33,340 bases of DNA from assembly GCA_021813325.1 (NCBI GenBank), contig JAKALA010000049.1, forward strand, positions 1 through 33,340, read 5' to 3'. The stretch comes from a bacterium. GTDB lineage: Bacteria > Verrucomicrobiota > Verrucomicrobiia > Limisphaerales > UBA11358. Shown piece after piece: positions 32,120 through 33,340 of this stretch; the first letter of the stretch is position 1; the number at the start of each line of letters is the position of its first letter. Below the pieces are notes generated by a model that was not told the DNA's origin, did no database searches, and was given only the letters and a program-made list of their open reading frames with translations. Position numbers and translations under genes: made by a program.

Positions 32120-33256
32120 ATGACACCATTTAGGGCGCTCCTTCTTTTCACTGTTCTTCTATTTGGGCTGTATATTCTCCGCTATCAGCCGCATAACGTG
32201 ACTCACCTAACCACAATGCCGGTTCAGCAAATCAAAGTTTTTTCACTGTCAAATGCACCGTCCACAAAAGTCGGAGCTGTGTGGTCAAGTAATATTCCTC
32301 CGGCAGTTTCCAAATTCATAGCCAATGCCAGCACTTCGACCAATTCTATCAGCCTGCAACCCACCTCAGCCAAAATTTCATATGTGGAATTCAAAGACAG
32401 TCAGCAACGAGATGCCTTCAACCGGCTGGAGAAAATGACAGCCGGTTCTGCCGAATTGGTATTGCGGCCCGACAATTCAACTCCAGTCCAAATCAAGGGC
32501 TATCCTTTAATGAAAGCGGTTGGTGGCGGCGGGACACTTGCCGAGCAAAATGTAAAGACAGCCAAAGCCTTCATGCAGGAAAATGCTTCGCTCTTGTTAT
32601 TGAATGATCCAAGCCAAGAGTTGCGCGTGTTGGCGAACGAGACGGACAACTTGGGAACAGTCAATATCCGCTACGCTCAAACCTACGCTGGTCTGGATGT
32701 CTGGCCCGCTCAATTAAGCGTTCATTTGGACGCACAGGGAAACGTGACCATGCTGGATGGAGCCTATATTGCAACCCCCGAGGGCATCGCGACAGTTCCG
32801 CAAATTTCGCAATCCGAATCTGAGACGCGTGCAAAGGCATTAGTGCCGGATGGAGAACTGGCAAAGGACAGCAAGCCAACTTTGATTATTTACGGCCCAC
32901 TGGACAAGCCGCCTCGGTTGGGGTGGAAATCCGAAGTGGTTGCTGGCTTACAAAATGATTGGATTGTAGTTGTGGATGCCTTGGACGGATCAACGCTCAC
33001 GGCATTCAATCAAGTGGCCGATGCAAATGTGGCGGGTTCCGGCGTGGATTTGCTTGGACAAACTCGCAGCTTAAATATTTGGCAGGAAGGCTCGACATAT
33101 TACATGCTGGACACCAGCAAATCCATGTTCAACTCAGCGAATGCGAATGGCTTAATCGGTATTTTTGATGCAAGAAATCTCACTCAAGATCAAATCATCG
33201 TTGGGAACACAATCCAAAATCTTTATTACACCACTTCATCGGGCTTGTATACTTAA
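32120..33256 (+). CDS. M4-type metalloprotease prepropeptide, lacking the catalytic domain (truncated)
   Basis: 378 aa. A signal or anchor helix (about 5-21) is followed by an FTP-type propeptide domain (about 105-195, VNIRYAQTYAGLDVWPAQLSVHLDAQGNV) and a PepSY-like domain (about 230-300, ending DWIVVVDALDGSTL). The start of a thermolysin (M4) N-lobe comes next: GSGVDLLGQTRSLNIWQEGSTYYMLDTSK. The stop comes about 75 residues into that lobe, before the expected HExxH. No frame in the remaining 84 bases of the window continues an M4 protein. The codons are more AT-rich than those of the neighbouring genes. It may be a truncated gene, a propeptide-only inhibitor, or a gene cut by an insertion or assembly break. 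Confidence 0.78.
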   Translation: MTPFRALLLFTVLLFGLYILRYQPHNVTHLTTMPVQQIKVFSLSNAPSTKVGAVWSSNIPPAVSKFIANASTSTNSISLQPTSAKISYVEFKDSQQRDAFNRLEKMTAGSAELVLRPDNSTPVQIKGYPLMKAVGGGGTLAEQNVKTAKAFMQENASLLLLNDPSQELRVLANETDNLGTVNIRYAQTYAGLDVWPAQLSVHLDAQGNVTMLDGAYIATPEGIATVPQISQSESETRAKALVPDGELAKDSKPTLIIYGPLDKPPRLGWKSEVVAGLQNDWIVVVDALDGSTLTAFNQVADANVAGSGVDLLGQTRSLNIWQEGSTYYMLDTSKSMFNSANANGLIGIFDARNLTQDQIIVGNTIQNLYYTTSSGLYT

Positions 33257-33265
33257 CGAACGCAT

Positions 33266-33335
33266 AAAGGTTGGGAGACGTGGCGATAGGTTAAGCGTTT
33301 GCCTGCGATCCATCCGATAAACCTTTGCAAACGCT
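33266..33335. repeat. nested inverted repeats at the window end
   Basis: AAAGGTT (33266-33272) pairs with AACCTTT (33320-33326), and AGCGTTTGC (33294-33302) pairs with GCAAACGCT (33327-33335). The two pairings would compete. They directly follow the abrupt stop of the truncated protease gene. The feature may extend beyond the window. Confidence 0.35.
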
Positions 33336-33340
33336 GGCCA

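Noticed and set aside
33251-33296. Integron attC site
   Set aside because: The outer boxes fit loosely, but the internal arms are not complementary and no integrase or cassette array is visible; it is kept only as an inverted-repeat observation.

Overview
The window looks like a chromosomal piece from a Gram-negative member of the Verrucomicrobiota, most likely near the Limisphaerales/Pedosphaera group. This is inferred from the gene mix: an OmpL-like beta-barrel porin, an ExeA/GspB pair with a PEP-CTERM-type CPBP protease, an ECF sigma factor with membrane partners, GatB-type tRNA amidotransferase, many starts without a clear Shine-Dalgarno, and GC-rich intergenic inverted repeats. No rRNA, tRNA, CRISPR or phage genes were seen.

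Region by region. 1-2.2 kb: sixA converges on a DciA-like (DUF721) gene, followed by a membrane protein overlapping a winged-helix regulator. 2.3-7.4 kb: ispH, creD and four further membrane proteins, tightly spaced on the plus strand; two of the four look like diverged tandem paralogues. 7.5-8.8 kb: an exported metallophosphoesterase closed by a strong terminator. 8.9-11.7 kb: an ECF sigma factor overlapping a one-TM protein, then a large membrane-anchored protein of unknown function. 11.8-13.3 kb: gatB. 13.5-15.5 kb (minus): exeA-like ATPase, gspB-like protein and CAAX-protease-related protein, apparently one operon. 15.7-18.3 kb: cinA and a soluble receiver-histidine kinase protein. 18.3-21.9 kb (minus): a small lipoprotein, a LeuC-type hydro-lyase with an ISL3 transposase remnant upstream, and metF. 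22.0-24.4 kb (minus): a chemoreceptor followed by an orphan periplasmic binding protein, with a near-consensus flagellar sigma-28 promoter upstream of the receptor. 24.9-26.1 kb (minus): porin with a structured, repeat-containing leader. 26.5-27.7 kb: pilC/gspF. 28.0-30.9 kb (minus): a beta-CASP metallo-beta-lactamase and a PurD-like ATP-grasp protein. 31.0-32.0 kb: slyX and a Tat-exported metallophosphoesterase. 32.1-33.3 kb: an M4-protease prepropeptide that stops before the catalytic domain, in AT-richer DNA.

Themes that tie the genes together are cell-envelope functions (CreD block, lipoprotein, porin, secretion ATPase/PilC, exported phosphoesterases) and sensing or motility (chemoreceptor, binding protein, sigma-28 promoter). 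The least explained material lies between genes: three copies of an inverted-repeat element of about 175-190 bp, a fourth region with similar ends and four perfect hairpins, and the porin leader.
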